From contig NZ_RJPR01000001.1 in assembly GCF_003943465.1 (NCBI RefSeq), positions 62,001 through 126,000 of the forward strand: 64,000 nucleotides of DNA, read 5' to 3'. Within the stretch, counting starts at the first letter, position 1. Each line of letters starts with the position of its first letter. The translations under genes and the position numbers were made by a program. Under the pieces are notes generated by a model that saw only the letters and a program-made list of their open reading frames with translations, was not told the origin of the DNA and searched no databases. Source of the stretch: Streptococcus cristatus (GTDB lineage: Bacteria; Bacillota; Bacilli; Lactobacillales; Streptococcaceae). This document shows, piece by piece, positions 19,155-29,743 of the stretch.

Positions 19155-19703
19155 CTAAGCATAAGGCTGTAATTCCGGATTAATTGGTGTGTTGGCCAGA
19201 TTATTGGCATAATTGCAAAGAGTCGCAAGGCTGACACCTAGAACTACATCCAGAGCATTCTCATGTGTATAGCCCGCTTCTAGGAAGTCTGACAAAGCCT
19301 CATCTCCGACCCGTCCCTTGGTATTGATAACAGCAATGGTAAATTTAGCAAGTGTATCTAGCTTCGGATCGGTATCAATCGGAGTACGATTGCGCAGAGC
19401 CTCCAAAAGATCGTCATTCATTTGAATCTGCTTGATTGAAAAGGCTGTATGGCCCGCTACACAGAAAGCGCAGCCGTTGGTAACCGCGGCCGTAATCTGC
19501 ACTACTTCACGCTCAGTCGGTGTCAGGCTATTACGACGATTGATGGCTCCAACCGTCCGATAAGTTTCCAAAGCCGTTGGCGCATTGGCCAAAAGACCGA
19601 TAAGATTGGGAATGTAGCCACCGTTATCTTTTTGAACAGTTTCTAAAACCTCTTTCACCTCAGCTGGTGCGGACTCAATCGTGTGGATAGTAAATTCTGA
19701 CAT
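19155..19703 (-). CDS. Carboxymuconolactone decarboxylase/AhpD-like protein
   Basis: A 182-residue protein of the AhpD-like superfamily. The peroxidatic-type motif is intact: Glu66, then CAFCVAGH with Cys78, Cys81 and His85. Relatives act as thiol peroxidases or decarboxylases; the exact reaction cannot be told. The start at 19703 was chosen because GAGGT lies 7-8 bp upstream; an ATG at 19715 overlaps that RBS. It lies between the end of accA and the accA remnant, suggesting arrival by recombination. Confidence 0.85.
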   Translation of the reverse strand: MSEFTIHTIESAPAEVKEVLETVQKDNGGYIPNLIGLLANAPTALETYRTVGAINRRNSLTPTEREVVQITAAVTNGCAFCVAGHTAFSIKQIQMNDDLLEALRNRTPIDTDPKLDTLAKFTIAVINTKGRVGDEALSDFLEAGYTHENALDVVLGVSLATLCNYANNLANTPINPELQPYA

Positions 19704-19862
19704 ATGAAACCTCATTTCTTTTGATTAGCAACTATCTTAACATAGGTCTGACAGCTTGTATAATATATATTTTATATGGCCTCTATAAAGAGAATATATT
19801 GCTACATGTCAAACCAAAATATATTACCCATCTTAATTGACTCTATACCTTTCTAAAGCATG

Positions 19863-19886
19863 AAAAAGAAGCCCTAAGGCTTCTGA
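19863..19886 (-). terminator. Terminator of the fatty-acid cluster
   Basis: Just after the accA stop: arms AGAAGCC and GGCTTCT with a short loop, followed on the minus strand by TTTTTCATG. Confidence 0.7.
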
Positions 19887-20657
19887 CTAATATTTTCTAA
19901 AACGTTGATAGCGATCTTCTAAAAGTTGCTCGAGAGAAAGTTTGGAAAGTTCTGCTAATTCAGTACTGATCTCTTGCTTGACTGCAGCTAAGAGCTCATT
20001 TTTATTAAAGCCACGTTCGGGGATGACCTTATCAACGACACCCATCTGCAAAAGCTCATGCGAGGTGATTTTCATCATCTCAGCCGCCTCCATTGCTCGG
20101 CTGCCATCCTTCCATAAAATCGAAGCAAAGCCTTCTGGACTGAGAATGGCATACATAGAGTTTTCCAGCATCCAGACCTTATCAGCAACTGCTAAGGCCA
20201 GTGCCCCACCAGAGCCACCCTCACCGATGATAATGGCAATAATGGGCACTTTCAGATCGCTCATTTCCATGAGATTACGGGCAATGGCTTCGCCCTGTCC
20301 GCGCTCCTCAGCACCGACGCCAGGATAGGCACCAGCCGTATTGATAAAGGTCACGACTGGACGGCCGAATTTCTCAGCCTGCTTCATGAGACGTAGAGCC
20401 TTGCGATAGCCTTCAGGATGGGGCTGACCAAAGTTCCGTCGCAGATTGTCCTGCAAATTGCGACCTTTTTGAATACCGACCACTGTGATCGGCTGACCAT
20501 TTAATGTTCCGATACCGCCAATGACAGCACCATCATCACGAAAACCACGATCTCCGTGCAATTCCACAAAATCATCAAAAATTCCTTGGGCAAAATCCAG
20601 AGCCGTCAAACGGGACTGATCACGCGCTGCTTTGATAATCTGACTGATTTTTGTCAT
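19887..20657 (-). CDS. accA: Acetyl-CoA carboxylase carboxyltransferase subunit alpha
   Basis: A 256-residue subunit that with AccD moves the carboxyl group from biotin to acetyl-CoA, giving malonyl-CoA. Crotonase-fold motifs are seen: [38 protein letters not shown] and [19 protein letters not shown]. It overlaps accD by 4 bp and is the last gene of the cluster. Length is typical for streptococci. Confidence 0.97.
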   Translation of the reverse strand: MTKISQIIKAARDQSRLTALDFAQGIFDDFVELHGDRGFRDDGAVIGGIGTLNGQPITVVGIQKGRNLQDNLRRNFGQPHPEGYRKALRLMKQAEKFGRPVVTFINTAGAYPGVGAEERGQGEAIARNLMEMSDLKVPIIAIIIGEGGSGGALALAVADKVWMLENSMYAILSPEGFASILWKDGSRAMEAAEMMKITSHELLQMGVVDKVIPERGFNKNELLAAVKQEISTELAELSKLSLEQLLEDRYQRFRKY

Positions 20658-21517
20658 TGGTCACCTCCATGAAATCTCAAGAGAGTAGCAATCCGATCCC
20701 GCAATTCACCACGTTTGACTATCGCATCAACAAAGCCATGCTCTAGCAAGAACTCTGCCTTTTGAAAGTCATCTGGCAACTTTTCTCGTACAGTAGATTC
20801 AATAACTCGACGACCAGCAAAGCCTACCAGAGCCTGCGCTTCTGCCAAGATAATATCCCCTTCCATAGCGAAGGAAGCTGTGACACCGCCTGTTGTCGGA
20901 TCTGTCAAAACAGTCAGGTAAAAAAGACCAGCCTTTGAATGACGTTGCACAGCAGCAGAAGTTTTGGCCATCTGCATCAAGCTCATGATACCTTCCTGCA
21001 TACGAGCACCACCAGAAGCCGTAAAGAGGACGACTGGCAACTGATGCTCTGTCGCATATTCAAAGAGGCGGGTAATTTTTTCACCCACAACCGTCCCCAT
21101 GGAAGCCATGATAAAGTTGGAATCCATAATCCCAAGAGCTAATTTTTGACCTTTTATCAGAGCGGTTCCAGTTAAAACGGCCTCATCTAGACCAGTCTTT
21201 TCCCGCATCTTTGCCAGTTTTTCTTGATAATTTGGAAAATGTAAGGGATCTGTCGTCTCAATACCTGTGAACAATTCCTCAAAGCTTCCTTCATCCACCG
21301 TCAAACTCAGACGCTCAAAAGCTGAAATCCGAAAAGTGTAGCCACAGCTTGGACAGACACGCTCTGCCCCCAAATCCTTTTGATAAATGATATGCTTACA
21401 ACCTGGACACTTGGAAAAAAGCTCATCTGGAACTTCTGGTTTTGGCTGAGGCAAGGCACGAGAGGAACGATTAGGATTGATTCGAATATATTTATCCTTT
21501 TTTGAAAACAAAGGCAT
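20654..21517 (-). CDS. accD: Acetyl-CoA carboxylase carboxyltransferase subunit beta
   Basis: A 287-residue partner of AccA. The N-terminal zinc ribbon is complete (Cys37, Cys40, Cys55, Cys58), and [19 protein letters not shown] marks the oxyanion-hole region. About 65 bp separate it from accC upstream. Confidence 0.97.
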   Translation of the reverse strand: MPLFSKKDKYIRINPNRSSRALPQPKPEVPDELFSKCPGCKHIIYQKDLGAERVCPSCGYTFRISAFERLSLTVDEGSFEELFTGIETTDPLHFPNYQEKLAKMREKTGLDEAVLTGTALIKGQKLALGIMDSNFIMASMGTVVGEKITRLFEYATEHQLPVVLFTASGGARMQEGIMSLMQMAKTSAAVQRHSKAGLFYLTVLTDPTTGGVTASFAMEGDIILAEAQALVGFAGRRVIESTVREKLPDDFQKAEFLLEHGFVDAIVKRGELRDRIATLLRFHGGDQ

Positions 21518-21582
21518 TGCTTACTCCTTCATTAAATTTTAGAGTGATTCTGCTTCTTTCAAACAAAATCACTCCTTGTCAT

Positions 21583-22950
21583 CTATTTTTTCTCTTGATA
21601 AGCCGGAAGGAACTTCTCCATGAGAAAGGCTGTATCATAATCACCAGCAATCACATTAGGATCTGAAATCAGATCCAGTTGGAAACTGCTATTGGTCACG
21701 ACACCGTCGATTTCTAGCTCATAGAGAGCCCGTTGCATCTTCATCAGGGCATCAAAGCGATTTTCCCCATGAACGATGATTTTGGCAATCATGCTGTCGT
21801 AATAAGGAGGAATGGTGTAGCCAGGATAGACCGCCGAATCCACACGCAGCCCCACTCCGCCACTTGGCAGATAAAGATTGGAAATCTTTCCTGGGCTCGG
21901 TGCAAAGTTAAAGGCTGGATTTTCAGCATTGATCCGACATTCAATCGCATGACCGCGAATTTCAACATCTTCTTGACTAAAGGACAGCTCTTGACCATCT
22001 GCAATCTTAATCTGCTCTTTAACAATATCCACACCAGTAACAAACTCAGTCACTGGATGCTCAACCTGCACCCGAGTATTCATCTCCATAAAGTAGAATT
22101 CACCCTTGGCTTCATCGAGAAGAAACTCAATCGTTCCAGCATTTTCATAGCCGACAGACTCAGCAGCCCGAACAGCTGCTTCACCAATCTTCTGACGCAG
22201 GGTTTTCCCAATCGCCACAGATGGACTTTCTTCCAGCACTTTCTGATTATTACGCTGCAAAGAGCAATCCCGCTCGCCCAAGTGGACCACATGCCCCTGC
22301 TGATCAGCCAAAATCTGCACTTCAATATGGCGCGCTGGATAGATTACTCGCTCCATATACATGGCACCATTACCAAAGGCTGCTTTGGCTTCACTAGAAG
22401 CAGACTCAAAAGCCGCTACTAAATCCTCAGGCTTTTCAACCTTACGAATACCTTTACCGCCGCCACCAGCAGAAGCTTTAAGCATGACTGGATAGCCAAT
22501 TTTTTCGGCTACTTCCAAGGCTTCTTCAGAGGTATGAACTTCCCCGTCAGAACCTGGGATAACCGGCACTTTGGCCTTAATCATCTGAGCCCGAGCATTA
22601 ATCTTGTCCCCCATCAAGTCCATAACAGCACCTGAAGGTCCAATAAACTTAATGCCGACTTCTTCACACATGGTCGCAAATTTAGAGTTTTCACTCAAAA
22701 AACCAAAACCAGGGTGAATGGCTTCTGCACCTGTCAGAACAGCAGCAGATAAGACGGCATTCATGTTCAGATAAGAATCTGTAGACTTGGCTGGTCCGAT
22801 ACAAACCGCCTCATCAGCCAGTAGGGTGTGAAGAGCTTCCTTGTCAGCCGTTGAATAAACAGCTACCGTATCAATTCCTAGCTCGCGAGCTGCACGAATA
22901 ATTCTGACCGCAATTTCCCCACGGTTAGCAATTAAAATTTTACGAAACAT
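21583..22950 (-). CDS. accC: Biotin carboxylase subunit of acetyl-CoA carboxylase
   Basis: A 455-residue ATP-grasp enzyme that carboxylates the biotin of AccB. It starts with the classic FRKILIANRGEIAVRIIRAA, has the glycine-rich loop KASAGGGGKGIRKV, and EMNTRVQVEHPVTE at the active site. It lies 18 bp after fabZ. Confidence 0.98.
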   Translation of the reverse strand: MFRKILIANRGEIAVRIIRAARELGIDTVAVYSTADKEALHTLLADEAVCIGPAKSTDSYLNMNAVLSAAVLTGAEAIHPGFGFLSENSKFATMCEEVGIKFIGPSGAVMDLMGDKINARAQMIKAKVPVIPGSDGEVHTSEEALEVAEKIGYPVMLKASAGGGGKGIRKVEKPEDLVAAFESASSEAKAAFGNGAMYMERVIYPARHIEVQILADQQGHVVHLGERDCSLQRNNQKVLEESPSVAIGKTLRQKIGEAAVRAAESVGYENAGTIEFLLDEAKGEFYFMEMNTRVQVEHPVTEFVTGVDIVKEQIKIADGQELSFSQEDVEIRGHAIECRINAENPAFNFAPSPGKISNLYLPSGGVGLRVDSAVYPGYTIPPYYDSMIAKIIVHGENRFDALMKMQRALYELEIDGVVTNSSFQLDLISDPNVIAGDYDTAFLMEKFLPAYQEKK

Positions 22951-22968
22951 GGTGAAATCTCCTCTTTC

Positions 22969-23391
22969 TTATTGACCAATCGCAAAGGTCAAGGTTCCGC
23001 TTGCTGCAAGTTTGCCATCAACTTCGGCCTTGGCCTCTACCACTGCAATGGTTCCGCGACGCTTGACAAACTTGGCTGTCATAATCAGTTGGTCACCTGG
23101 CACAACTTGCTTCTTGAACTTAACCTTGTCCATGCCAGCATAGAAGACCAGTTTGCCCTTATTTTCTTCTTTAGACAATTCCAGCACACCAGCCGTTTGA
23201 GCCAAAGCTTCCATGATCAAGACACCTGGCATAACTGGATATTGAGGGAAATGTCCGTTAAAGAATGGCTCGTTGATTGTCACATTTTTCAGAGCGACGA
23301 TCTCATCTTCGCTGACTTCCAGAACACGGTCCACCAAAAGCATGGGATAGCGATGCGGAAGCGCCTCTTTTATTGCATTGATATCAATCAT
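22969..23391 (-). CDS. fabZ: 3-hydroxyacyl-ACP dehydratase FabZ
   Basis: A 140-residue hot-dog-fold dehydratase. The catalytic histidine and glutamate lie in [23 protein letters not shown]. It overlaps accB by 4 bp. As S. pneumoniae-type FASII lacks FabA, unsaturated chains depend on FabM, whose gene is at the upstream end of this cluster. Confidence 0.97.
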   Translation of the reverse strand: MIDINAIKEALPHRYPMLLVDRVLEVSEDEIVALKNVTINEPFFNGHFPQYPVMPGVLIMEALAQTAGVLELSKEENKGKLVFYAGMDKVKFKKQVVPGDQLIMTAKFVKRRGTIAVVEAKAEVDGKLAASGTLTFAIGQ

Positions 23392-23885
23392 TTGATGCGT
23401 ACCAGCCCTTTCCCAAATTCAACCATTTCTTCATTCTGAACCAGAATTTCTGTAATCAGACCATCTTTCGGTGCTGGCACCTCATTCATGACCTTCATGG
23501 CTTCAATAATCATCAGGGTTTGACCTTTTTTAACTTGGTCTCCTACACTGACAAAAGCTGGTTTATCTGGACCTGCGGCCAAGTAAGCCACGCCAACCAA
23601 GGGACTTTCCACGACATCACCCTCAGCAGCTGGTGCCGGAGCTTCTGGAGCCACCTCAGGTGCTGTAGTTGGAGCTGCTTGGGAAACTGTCTCAGATATA
23701 GGTGCACTTGCTGGCTGCACAGGAGCTACAACAGGAGCTGCACTGGCTGCTGGAGTTGCTGCGACTGCGGCAGAATTTTCATTCTTGCTGAAAGTCAATT
23801 CATCACTTTGATTTTTATAAGAAAATTCACGCAGGCTTGATTGGTCAAACTGAGCCATCAAGTCTTTAATTTCATTGATATTCAT
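23388..23885 (-). CDS. accB: Biotin carboxyl carrier protein
   Basis: A 165-residue biotin carrier of acetyl-CoA carboxylase. The biotinylated lysine is Lys131 in EAMKVMNEV. An Ala/Pro-rich flexible linker spans about residues 40-90, between a short N-terminal helical part and the C-terminal biotinyl domain; this is normal for the family. It directly abuts the region upstream of fabF. Confidence 0.97.
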   Translation of the reverse strand: MNINEIKDLMAQFDQSSLREFSYKNQSDELTFSKNENSAAVAATPAASAAPVVAPVQPASAPISETVSQAAPTTAPEVAPEAPAPAAEGDVVESPLVGVAYLAAGPDKPAFVSVGDQVKKGQTLMIIEAMKVMNEVPAPKDGLITEILVQNEEMVEFGKGLVRIK

Positions 23886-25118
23886 CTAGCCCTCCCAACG
23901 CTTGAATGCCAGAACAGCATTGTGACCGCCAAAACCAAATGTATTGGAAATCGCATAAGGAATTTCTTGATCTAAGCCTTGCCCATAAACGACATTTGCT
24001 TCAATATAGTCTGACAATTCACTTGTTCCAGCTGTCATTGGTACATAGTTATGACGCATGGCTTCTATTGTAGCGATTGCTTCTACCGCTCCTGCAGCCC
24101 CAAGCAAGTGTCCTGTGAATGACTTGGTTGAAGATACAGGTACTTCTTTACCAAGAACAGCTACGATAGCTCCACTTTCTCCTTTTTCATTAGCAGGAGT
24201 TGAAGTACCGTGGGCATTGACATAAGCCACTTGCTCTGGAGAAATCTCTGCCTCTTCCAAAGCCAATTTAATTGCCTTAATAGCACCTTGACCTTCTGGA
24301 TGAGGTGAAGTCATATGATAAGCATCACAAGTATTTCCATAACCAACTACTTCAGCCAAGATAGTCGCTCCACGTTTTTCAGCGTGTTCCAGACTTTCAA
24401 GCACCAACATACCAGAACCTTCTCCCATGACAAAGCCGTTACGGTCTTTATCAAATGGAATAGAAGCACGAGTTGGATCTTCTGTAGTTGATAGGGCAGT
24501 CAAAGCTTGGAAACCAGCAATGGCAAATGGAGTGATAGAAGCTTCTGATCCACCAACTAACATGACATCTTGGAAGCCAAACTTGATAGAGCGGAAAGCA
24601 TCTCCAATGGCATCATTTGATGAGGCACAAGCTGTATTGATTGATTTACAAATCCCGTTTGCTCCAAAGCGCATAGCAACATTCCCTGAAGCCATATTTG
24701 GCAAAGCTTTTGGAAGAGTCATTGGCTTAACGCGTTTTGGACCTTTCTCATGCAATCGGATGACTTGATCTTCGATTTCCTTGATACCACCGATACCAGA
24801 AGCCACGATGACACCAAAGCGATCTTTGTCAATTGCTTCTACATCAAGATTCGCATTTGTTACCGCTTCTTGAGCTGCATACAAGGCATACAAAGAATAA
24901 TTGTCAAAACGATTGGTATCTTTCTTGATAAAGTATTTATCAAATGGAAAGTCTTGGACTTCAGCCGCATTATGAACAGCAAAATCGCTATGATCAAACT
25001 TGGTGATGGGACCAATCCCAATCTTACCTTCTTTTAAGCTATTCCAAAATTCTTCTGGTGTATTTCCGATGGGAGAGGTTAAGCCATAACCTGTCACAAC
25101 AACTCGATTTAGTTTCAT
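23886..25118 (-). CDS. fabF: 3-oxoacyl-ACP synthase II
   Basis: A 410-residue elongating condensing enzyme. The nucleophile is Cys164 in NTACASSNDA, with the two histidines in NAHGTSTP and SFTGHLLGAAG. The start at 25118 (MKLNRVVVTGYG) is preceded by AAGGAG; the frame runs open to 25169 without a good RBS. It follows fabG. Confidence 0.97.
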   Translation of the reverse strand: MKLNRVVVTGYGLTSPIGNTPEEFWNSLKEGKIGIGPITKFDHSDFAVHNAAEVQDFPFDKYFIKKDTNRFDNYSLYALYAAQEAVTNANLDVEAIDKDRFGVIVASGIGGIKEIEDQVIRLHEKGPKRVKPMTLPKALPNMASGNVAMRFGANGICKSINTACASSNDAIGDAFRSIKFGFQDVMLVGGSEASITPFAIAGFQALTALSTTEDPTRASIPFDKDRNGFVMGEGSGMLVLESLEHAEKRGATILAEVVGYGNTCDAYHMTSPHPEGQGAIKAIKLALEEAEISPEQVAYVNAHGTSTPANEKGESGAIVAVLGKEVPVSSTKSFTGHLLGAAGAVEAIATIEAMRHNYVPMTAGTSELSDYIEANVVYGQGLDQEIPYAISNTFGFGGHNAVLAFKRWEG

Positions 25119-25169
25119 GGTGAACTCCTTTATGATAATTGGTAAACTGTCAAATCCAAATGCATGCAA

Positions 25170-25904
25170 TTACTGCATTGTCAGTCCGCCATCAATCGCG
25201 ATGACCTGACCAGTAAGGTATTCCTGACCTGCTAAGAATAGGGCAACATCCGCTACTTCTTCGGTATTGCCGAACCGTTTCATTGGGATTTGAGCCAGAG
25301 AAGCTTCTTTGATTTTTTCAGAAAGCCCATCTGTCATATCCGATTCGATAAAGCCTGGGGCAATCACATTGACACGAATATTGCGTCCAGCTACCTCACG
25401 AGCAACCGACTTAGAAAATCCAATTAAGCCAGCTTTAGAAGCTGCATAGTTGGCCTGGCCGACATTACCAGTCAAACCGACAACACTTGATAGGTTAATG
25501 ACTGCTCCCTGACGAGCCTTGGTCATTGGTTTCAAGACGGCTTGCGTCATATTGAAGGCTCCAGTCAGATTGACCTTCAGCACTTGCTCGAAATCTTCCT
25601 CTGTCATCTTGAGCATAATCTTATCGCGGGTAATTCCGGCATTGTTTACCAAAACATCTACAGAGCCCAAAGCTGCAATCGCCTCTTCAATCATTCGCTT
25701 AGCATCAGCGCCATCAGATACGTCGCCTGCAATAGCGACGACCTTGACCGGATAGCCAGCAAACTCAGACAAAACTTCGTCTGAAATTTGACCACGACCG
25801 TTCAAGACAATATTGGCACCTGCACTTGCAAACTTATGGGCAATAGCCAGACCAATCCCACGGCTAGAGCCAGTAATAAAAACATTTTTATTCTTTAATT
25901 CCAT
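25170..25904 (-). CDS. fabG: 3-oxoacyl-ACP reductase FabG
   Basis: A 244-residue short-chain dehydrogenase using NADPH. The cofactor motif is TGSSRGIGLAIA (about residues 11-22), and the catalytic Ser-Tyr-Lys set is in NLSSVVGL and NYAASKAG. It lies 12 bp after fabD and 51 bp before fabF. Confidence 0.97.
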   Translation of the reverse strand: MELKNKNVFITGSSRGIGLAIAHKFASAGANIVLNGRGQISDEVLSEFAGYPVKVVAIAGDVSDGADAKRMIEEAIAALGSVDVLVNNAGITRDKIMLKMTEEDFEQVLKVNLTGAFNMTQAVLKPMTKARQGAVINLSSVVGLTGNVGQANYAASKAGLIGFSKSVAREVAGRNIRVNVIAPGFIESDMTDGLSEKIKEASLAQIPMKRFGNTEEVADVALFLAGQEYLTGQVIAIDGGLTMQ

Positions 25905-25916
25905 TGGTATTCCCCA

Positions 25917-26837
25917 TTATTTTTCCAGTAGGGCTGTCAAAGTCTCCACACTTTCAACATGATAAACAACCGCTGATTTATCAATTTTTTTCAGAAAGCC
26001 AGACAATACCTTCCCTGGACCAATCTCGATAAACTCTGTCACACCAGCTTCTTGCATTTTAGCAATACTATCGTAGAAACGAACCGGCTCCATGACCTGA
26101 CGAGTTAATAATTCCTTAATTCTATCAGCTTCCATAATATCCGCCTCTGTATTGCCCACTAGCGGAAGTTGAAAATCAGCAAATTCTGTTTCAGCCAAAA
26201 CCTGAGCTAATTGCTCACTGGCTGGTTTCAAAAGAGCCGTATGGAAAGGACCCGAAACATTCAGCGGAATCAAGCGTTTCACACCTGCTTCCTTGAGGAG
26301 TTCCACCGCTTTATCCACCGCTGCCACATCTCCCCCAATGACGATTTGACCTGGAGTGTTGTAATTGGCAGGAGAGACGACTCCTAGCTGACTAGCCGTC
26401 TGGCAGGCTTCCTCAATAAGAGCCACTTCCGCATTTAGGACCGCAACCATCTTTCCAGAACCAGCAGGAGCCGCTTCCTCCATGAAAGCTCCACGTTTTG
26501 CGACTAGAGCTACCGCTGTTTTGAAGTCCAGCGCGCCAGCAGCTACCAAGGCAGAGTATTCACCCAGAGAAAGACCAGCCACCATATCAGGCTGGATTCC
26601 TTTTTCAGCCAGCAGGCGATAAATAGCAAGAGAAGTTGTCAAAATTGCTGGTTGAGTATAGCGAGTTCGGTTGAGTTTTTCTTCATCTTGGTCAATCAAC
26701 GCCCGAACATCATAGCCCAGAACTTGACTCGCTTCCTCAAAAGTCGCCTTAACCACATCATACTGTTCATAGAGGTCACGAGCCATTCCCAGATATTGGG
26801 CTCCCTGACCAGCAAATAGAAAGGCTGTCTTAGTCAT
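25917..26837 (-). CDS. fabD: Malonyl-CoA:ACP transacylase
   Basis: A 306-residue acyltransferase loading malonyl groups onto ACP. The active serine is in GLSLGEYSALV, and GQGAQYLGM marks the N-terminal oxyanion region; a downstream histidine lies in NVSGPFHTALL. It overlaps fabK by 8 bp. Confidence 0.97.
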   Translation of the reverse strand: MTKTAFLFAGQGAQYLGMARDLYEQYDVVKATFEEASQVLGYDVRALIDQDEEKLNRTRYTQPAILTTSLAIYRLLAEKGIQPDMVAGLSLGEYSALVAAGALDFKTAVALVAKRGAFMEEAAPAGSGKMVAVLNAEVALIEEACQTASQLGVVSPANYNTPGQIVIGGDVAAVDKAVELLKEAGVKRLIPLNVSGPFHTALLKPASEQLAQVLAETEFADFQLPLVGNTEADIMEADRIKELLTRQVMEPVRFYDSIAKMQEAGVTEFIEIGPGKVLSGFLKKIDKSAVVYHVESVETLTALLEK

Positions 26838-27804
26838 TTCTAGTTACTCCTGCCCAACGTTTTGCTTCTTGCTGAATCTTCTCAGCAGCACCATAATAGA
26901 TATCCTTGAGGATTTCTTCGACCGTTTCTTCCTTGCTGACTAAGCCGGCAATCTGACCAGACATGACGGAACCGTTTTCCACATCGCCACGGACAACTGC
27001 ATTAGCCAAGGCACCAGCACCCAGATTTTCAAAAACAGTCAAGTCTGGATTTTCTTGCTTGAAGGCTTCTTTTTCAGCCTTTTCAAAATCGCGAGTTAGC
27101 TTATTCTTGAGCGCACGAACCGCATGACCGAAGTGCTGAGCAGAAATTGTCGTATCGATATCACGAGCTTTCAAAATCATATCTTTATAATTTTGATGGG
27201 CATTAGATTCCTTAGCTACGACGAAGCGTGTGCCGACCTGAACCGCTTCTGCTCCTAACATAAAGCCAGCCGCAGCACCAGATCCATCCGCAATACCACC
27301 AGCCGCAATAACTGGAATGTTAACTGCTTCTACAACCTGACGAACCAAGGTCATGGTTGTTAACTTACCGATGTGACCACCAGCTTCCATTCCTTCAGCA
27401 ATAACGGCATCCGCTCCAATTTTTTCCATCCGTTTAGCCAAAGCCACACTTGGTACAACAGGAATCACCGTAATACCTGCCTCGTGGAAACGAGCCATGT
27501 ACTTGCTTGGATTGCCCGCACCAGTCGTTACCACTTTTACACCCTCTTCGATCACCAAATCCACGATGTCATCTACAAAAGGCGACAAAAGCATGATATT
27601 GACTCCGAAAGGACGATCCGTCAAAGACTTAATCTTGTCAATATTAGCTTTCACCACTTCCTTAGGAGCATTTCCGCCACCGATGATCCCAAGACCACCA
27701 GCCTTTGAAACAGCACCAGCCAAGTCACCATCTGCGACCCAGGCCATACCACCTTGGAAAATAGGATATTTGATATCTAATAATTCTGTAATTCGTGTTT
27801 GCAT
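26830..27804 (-). CDS. fabK: Enoyl-ACP reductase II (FMN-dependent)
   Basis: A 324-residue TIM-barrel flavoprotein that performs the last reduction of each elongation cycle, replacing FabI in streptococci. Motifs: KYPIFQGGMAWVADG, GLGIIGGGNAP, EGMEAGGHIG and AAGGIADG for FMN and substrate. It begins the downstream half of the cluster; a FabT-type palindrome lies about 70-80 bp upstream. Confidence 0.96.
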   Translation of the reverse strand: MQTRITELLDIKYPIFQGGMAWVADGDLAGAVSKAGGLGIIGGGNAPKEVVKANIDKIKSLTDRPFGVNIMLLSPFVDDIVDLVIEEGVKVVTTGAGNPSKYMARFHEAGITVIPVVPSVALAKRMEKIGADAVIAEGMEAGGHIGKLTTMTLVRQVVEAVNIPVIAAGGIADGSGAAAGFMLGAEAVQVGTRFVVAKESNAHQNYKDMILKARDIDTTISAQHFGHAVRALKNKLTRDFEKAEKEAFKQENPDLTVFENLGAGALANAVVRGDVENGSVMSGQIAGLVSKEETVEEILKDIYYGAAEKIQQEAKRWAGVTRND

Positions 27805-27872
27805 AATACCTTCCTCTAATCATTGCTTAAGTAATAGCTTGAGCCTAAACCGCTAGATAGCAGTCTTTTTAC

Positions 27873-27885
27873 TTTGAAATTCAAA
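27873..27885 (-). promoter_or_regulatory. FabT-type operator upstream of fabK
   Basis: Perfect 13-bp palindrome TTTGAAATTCAAA in the acpP-fabK spacer, matching the core of the known FabT box (TTTGA-N3-TCAAA). Confidence 0.7.
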
Positions 27886-27933
27886 CTATTACCTAAACAA
27901 GAGAGAATATCTTGCGATACTCTCAAATCTTTA

Positions 27934-28158
27934 TTATTTTGTTTTTTCTTCTACGTAGGCAACCAAGTCACCAACTGTTTTCAAGCCTTCTTCAGTTTCG
28001 ATTTGGATGTCAAATGCATCTTCGATTTCTGAAATTACTTGGAACAAATCCAATGAATCTGCTTCAAGATCATCGAAAGTTGACTCAAGTGTAACTTCTG
28101 ATGGCTCTTTACCAAGTTCCTCAACGATAATTTCTTGTACTTTTTCAAATACTGCCAT
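27934..28158 (-). CDS. acpP: Acyl carrier protein
   Basis: A 74-residue acidic protein. The phosphopantetheine serine is Ser35 in LEADSLDLF. It lies between fabH and fabK, with spacers of about 55 and 130 bp. Confidence 0.96.
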   Translation of the reverse strand: MAVFEKVQEIIVEELGKEPSEVTLESTFDDLEADSLDLFQVISEIEDAFDIQIETEEGLKTVGDLVAYVEEKTK

Positions 28159-28212
28159 GGATAGACTCCTTTAAAAAATATATTTTTTATCTATGTGTTT
28201 CCACATGATTAA

Positions 28213-29187
28213 CTAAATTGTAACAATAAGCGTGCCCCATGTCAAACCTCCACCGAAACCTGACAATAAAATAGTCTGATCTCCGTTCAGCTTAATCAAG
28301 TCCTGTTGGACACACTCAGATAATAAAATCGGGATGCTAGCTGCACTAGTATTGCCATATTCCATCATATTAGCAGGTAGTTTTTCCCGAGAAACTCCGA
28401 GTTTCTTAGCCATTTTATCTAAAATTCGGATATTGGCCTGATGCAAAAGCAGATAATCAAGCTCCTCCACTGAAAATGGACTCTCTTCAATGGTATTTTT
28501 GATAGACTGTGCTACATCACGAATGGCGAAATCAAAGATTGCTCGGCCTTCCATTTTCAAATAGCGATCATCAACTTGCTTTTCCGAAAACGGAGAGGAC
28601 AAACCAAGTCCACCACAAGTCAAACTCTGACCTCTCAAGCCATCAGTAAACTGACTTTCAGCCCAAAAATGCTGCTTTTCTGCCGCTTCAAGCAAGACTC
28701 CCCCAGCCCCATCACCAAATAAGACTGACGTCGCACGATCCGACCAATCAACGACTTTTGATAGCGTTTCGCTACCGATGACCAAACCTCTTTGATAGCG
28801 ACCAGAGGAAATGAACTTTTCTCCAGTTGATAAGGCAAAGATGAAGCCACTGCAAGCTGCCGTCAAGTCAAAAGCAAAAGCCTTGGCAGCTCCAATATTG
28901 GCCTGCACCCTAGCTGCAGTTGACGGCATCATAGAATCCGGAGTGATCGTCGCAACAATGATAAAATCAAGCTGATCAGCAGATAATTGAGCCTTTTCTA
29001 GCAATTGCTCAGTAACCTTTGTAGCTAAAGCACTGGTTGACTCAGTCCGAGATAAATGTCGTTGTTTGATACCTGTTCGACTTGAGATCCATTCATCACT
29101 TGTATCCATAATTTTGGCCAGATCATCATTTGTGACAACCTGCTCTGGAGCATAATGAGCTACTTGAGTAATTCTTGCATAGTTCAT
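28213..29187 (-). CDS. fabH: 3-oxoacyl-ACP synthase III
   Basis: A 324-residue initiating condensing enzyme joining acetyl-CoA to malonyl-ACP. Cys112 is in [12 protein letters not shown], His in LLHQANIRI and Asn in [10 protein letters not shown]. Its start overlaps the stop of fabT. Confidence 0.97.
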   Translation of the reverse strand: MNYARITQVAHYAPEQVVTNDDLAKIMDTSDEWISSRTGIKQRHLSRTESTSALATKVTEQLLEKAQLSADQLDFIIVATITPDSMMPSTAARVQANIGAAKAFAFDLTAACSGFIFALSTGEKFISSGRYQRGLVIGSETLSKVVDWSDRATSVLFGDGAGGVLLEAAEKQHFWAESQFTDGLRGQSLTCGGLGLSSPFSEKQVDDRYLKMEGRAIFDFAIRDVAQSIKNTIEESPFSVEELDYLLLHQANIRILDKMAKKLGVSREKLPANMMEYGNTSAASIPILLSECVQQDLIKLNGDQTILLSGFGGGLTWGTLIVTI

Positions 29188-29621
29188 TATTTCAACTCCT
29201 CTAAAAAATTATACAAGTTCTGCAAACCTTTTTGCATTGCATTTTTTTCTTCTGGGGACATTCCTGCCACTACTTGCATAACCATGCGATTGTGGAAACG
29301 TTTATGAAGGCGATACAAGAGCCTCCCCTTCTTAGTCAAACTCAGATGAACTACACGACGGTCAATGGATGAACGGCGACGCTCGATATACCCTTTACGC
29401 TCCAAGTTATTCAAGCTGGTTGTGACAGTCCCCAAAGTGACTAACAATTCCTTTGAAATATCGCTTGGAGTCGCATTAGGCATGGTACCAATAACATCAA
29501 TAGTGTGCATTTCTTTAATGGAGACGTCTTTAAATTGACTGCCTCGGAGGCTGGACTCTTCAATAACCAAAACATTATTAAAAATGGACGTTAAATAATC
29601 ATTGACTAATTGATAATTCAA
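29187..29621 (-). CDS. fabT: MarR-family fatty-acid repressor FabT
   Basis: A 144-residue winged-helix regulator. The recognition region [40 protein letters not shown] is MarR-like. In pneumococcus FabT, helped by acyl-ACP, represses the fab genes and itself while leaving fabM out or weakly controlled. Two FabT-type boxes lie just upstream, consistent with autoregulation. Confidence 0.95.
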   Translation of the reverse strand: MNYQLVNDYLTSIFNNVLVIEESSLRGSQFKDVSIKEMHTIDVIGTMPNATPSDISKELLVTLGTVTTSLNNLERKGYIERRRSSIDRRVVHLSLTKKGRLLYRLHKRFHNRMVMQVVAGMSPEEKNAMQKGLQNLYNFLEELK

Positions 29622-29644
29622 ACCAACACCTCCTTCATAAATAC

Positions 29645-29657
29645 TTTGACATTCAAA
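29645..29657 (-). promoter_or_regulatory. FabT-type operator 1 upstream of fabT
   Basis: TTTGACATTCAAA, 24 bp before the fabT start: near-palindromic match to the FabT core. Confidence 0.7.
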
Positions 29658-29702
29658 TTTTATCAGATCTCAAAATAATTTGCAAGTCCTTTTGAAAATT
29701 TA

Positions 29703-29715
29703 TTTGATTTTCAAA
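29703..29715 (-). promoter_or_regulatory. FabT-type operator 2 upstream of fabT
   Basis: TTTGATTTTCAAA, 58 bp upstream of operator 1 and between fabM and fabT. Confidence 0.65.
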
Positions 29716-29743
29716 CAATTTTCTTATCCTGTCCTGCAAATCC

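Noticed and set aside
21733..22422. A 229-codon open frame opposite accC
   Set aside because: Antisense shadow of a conserved gene; composition follows accC codons.
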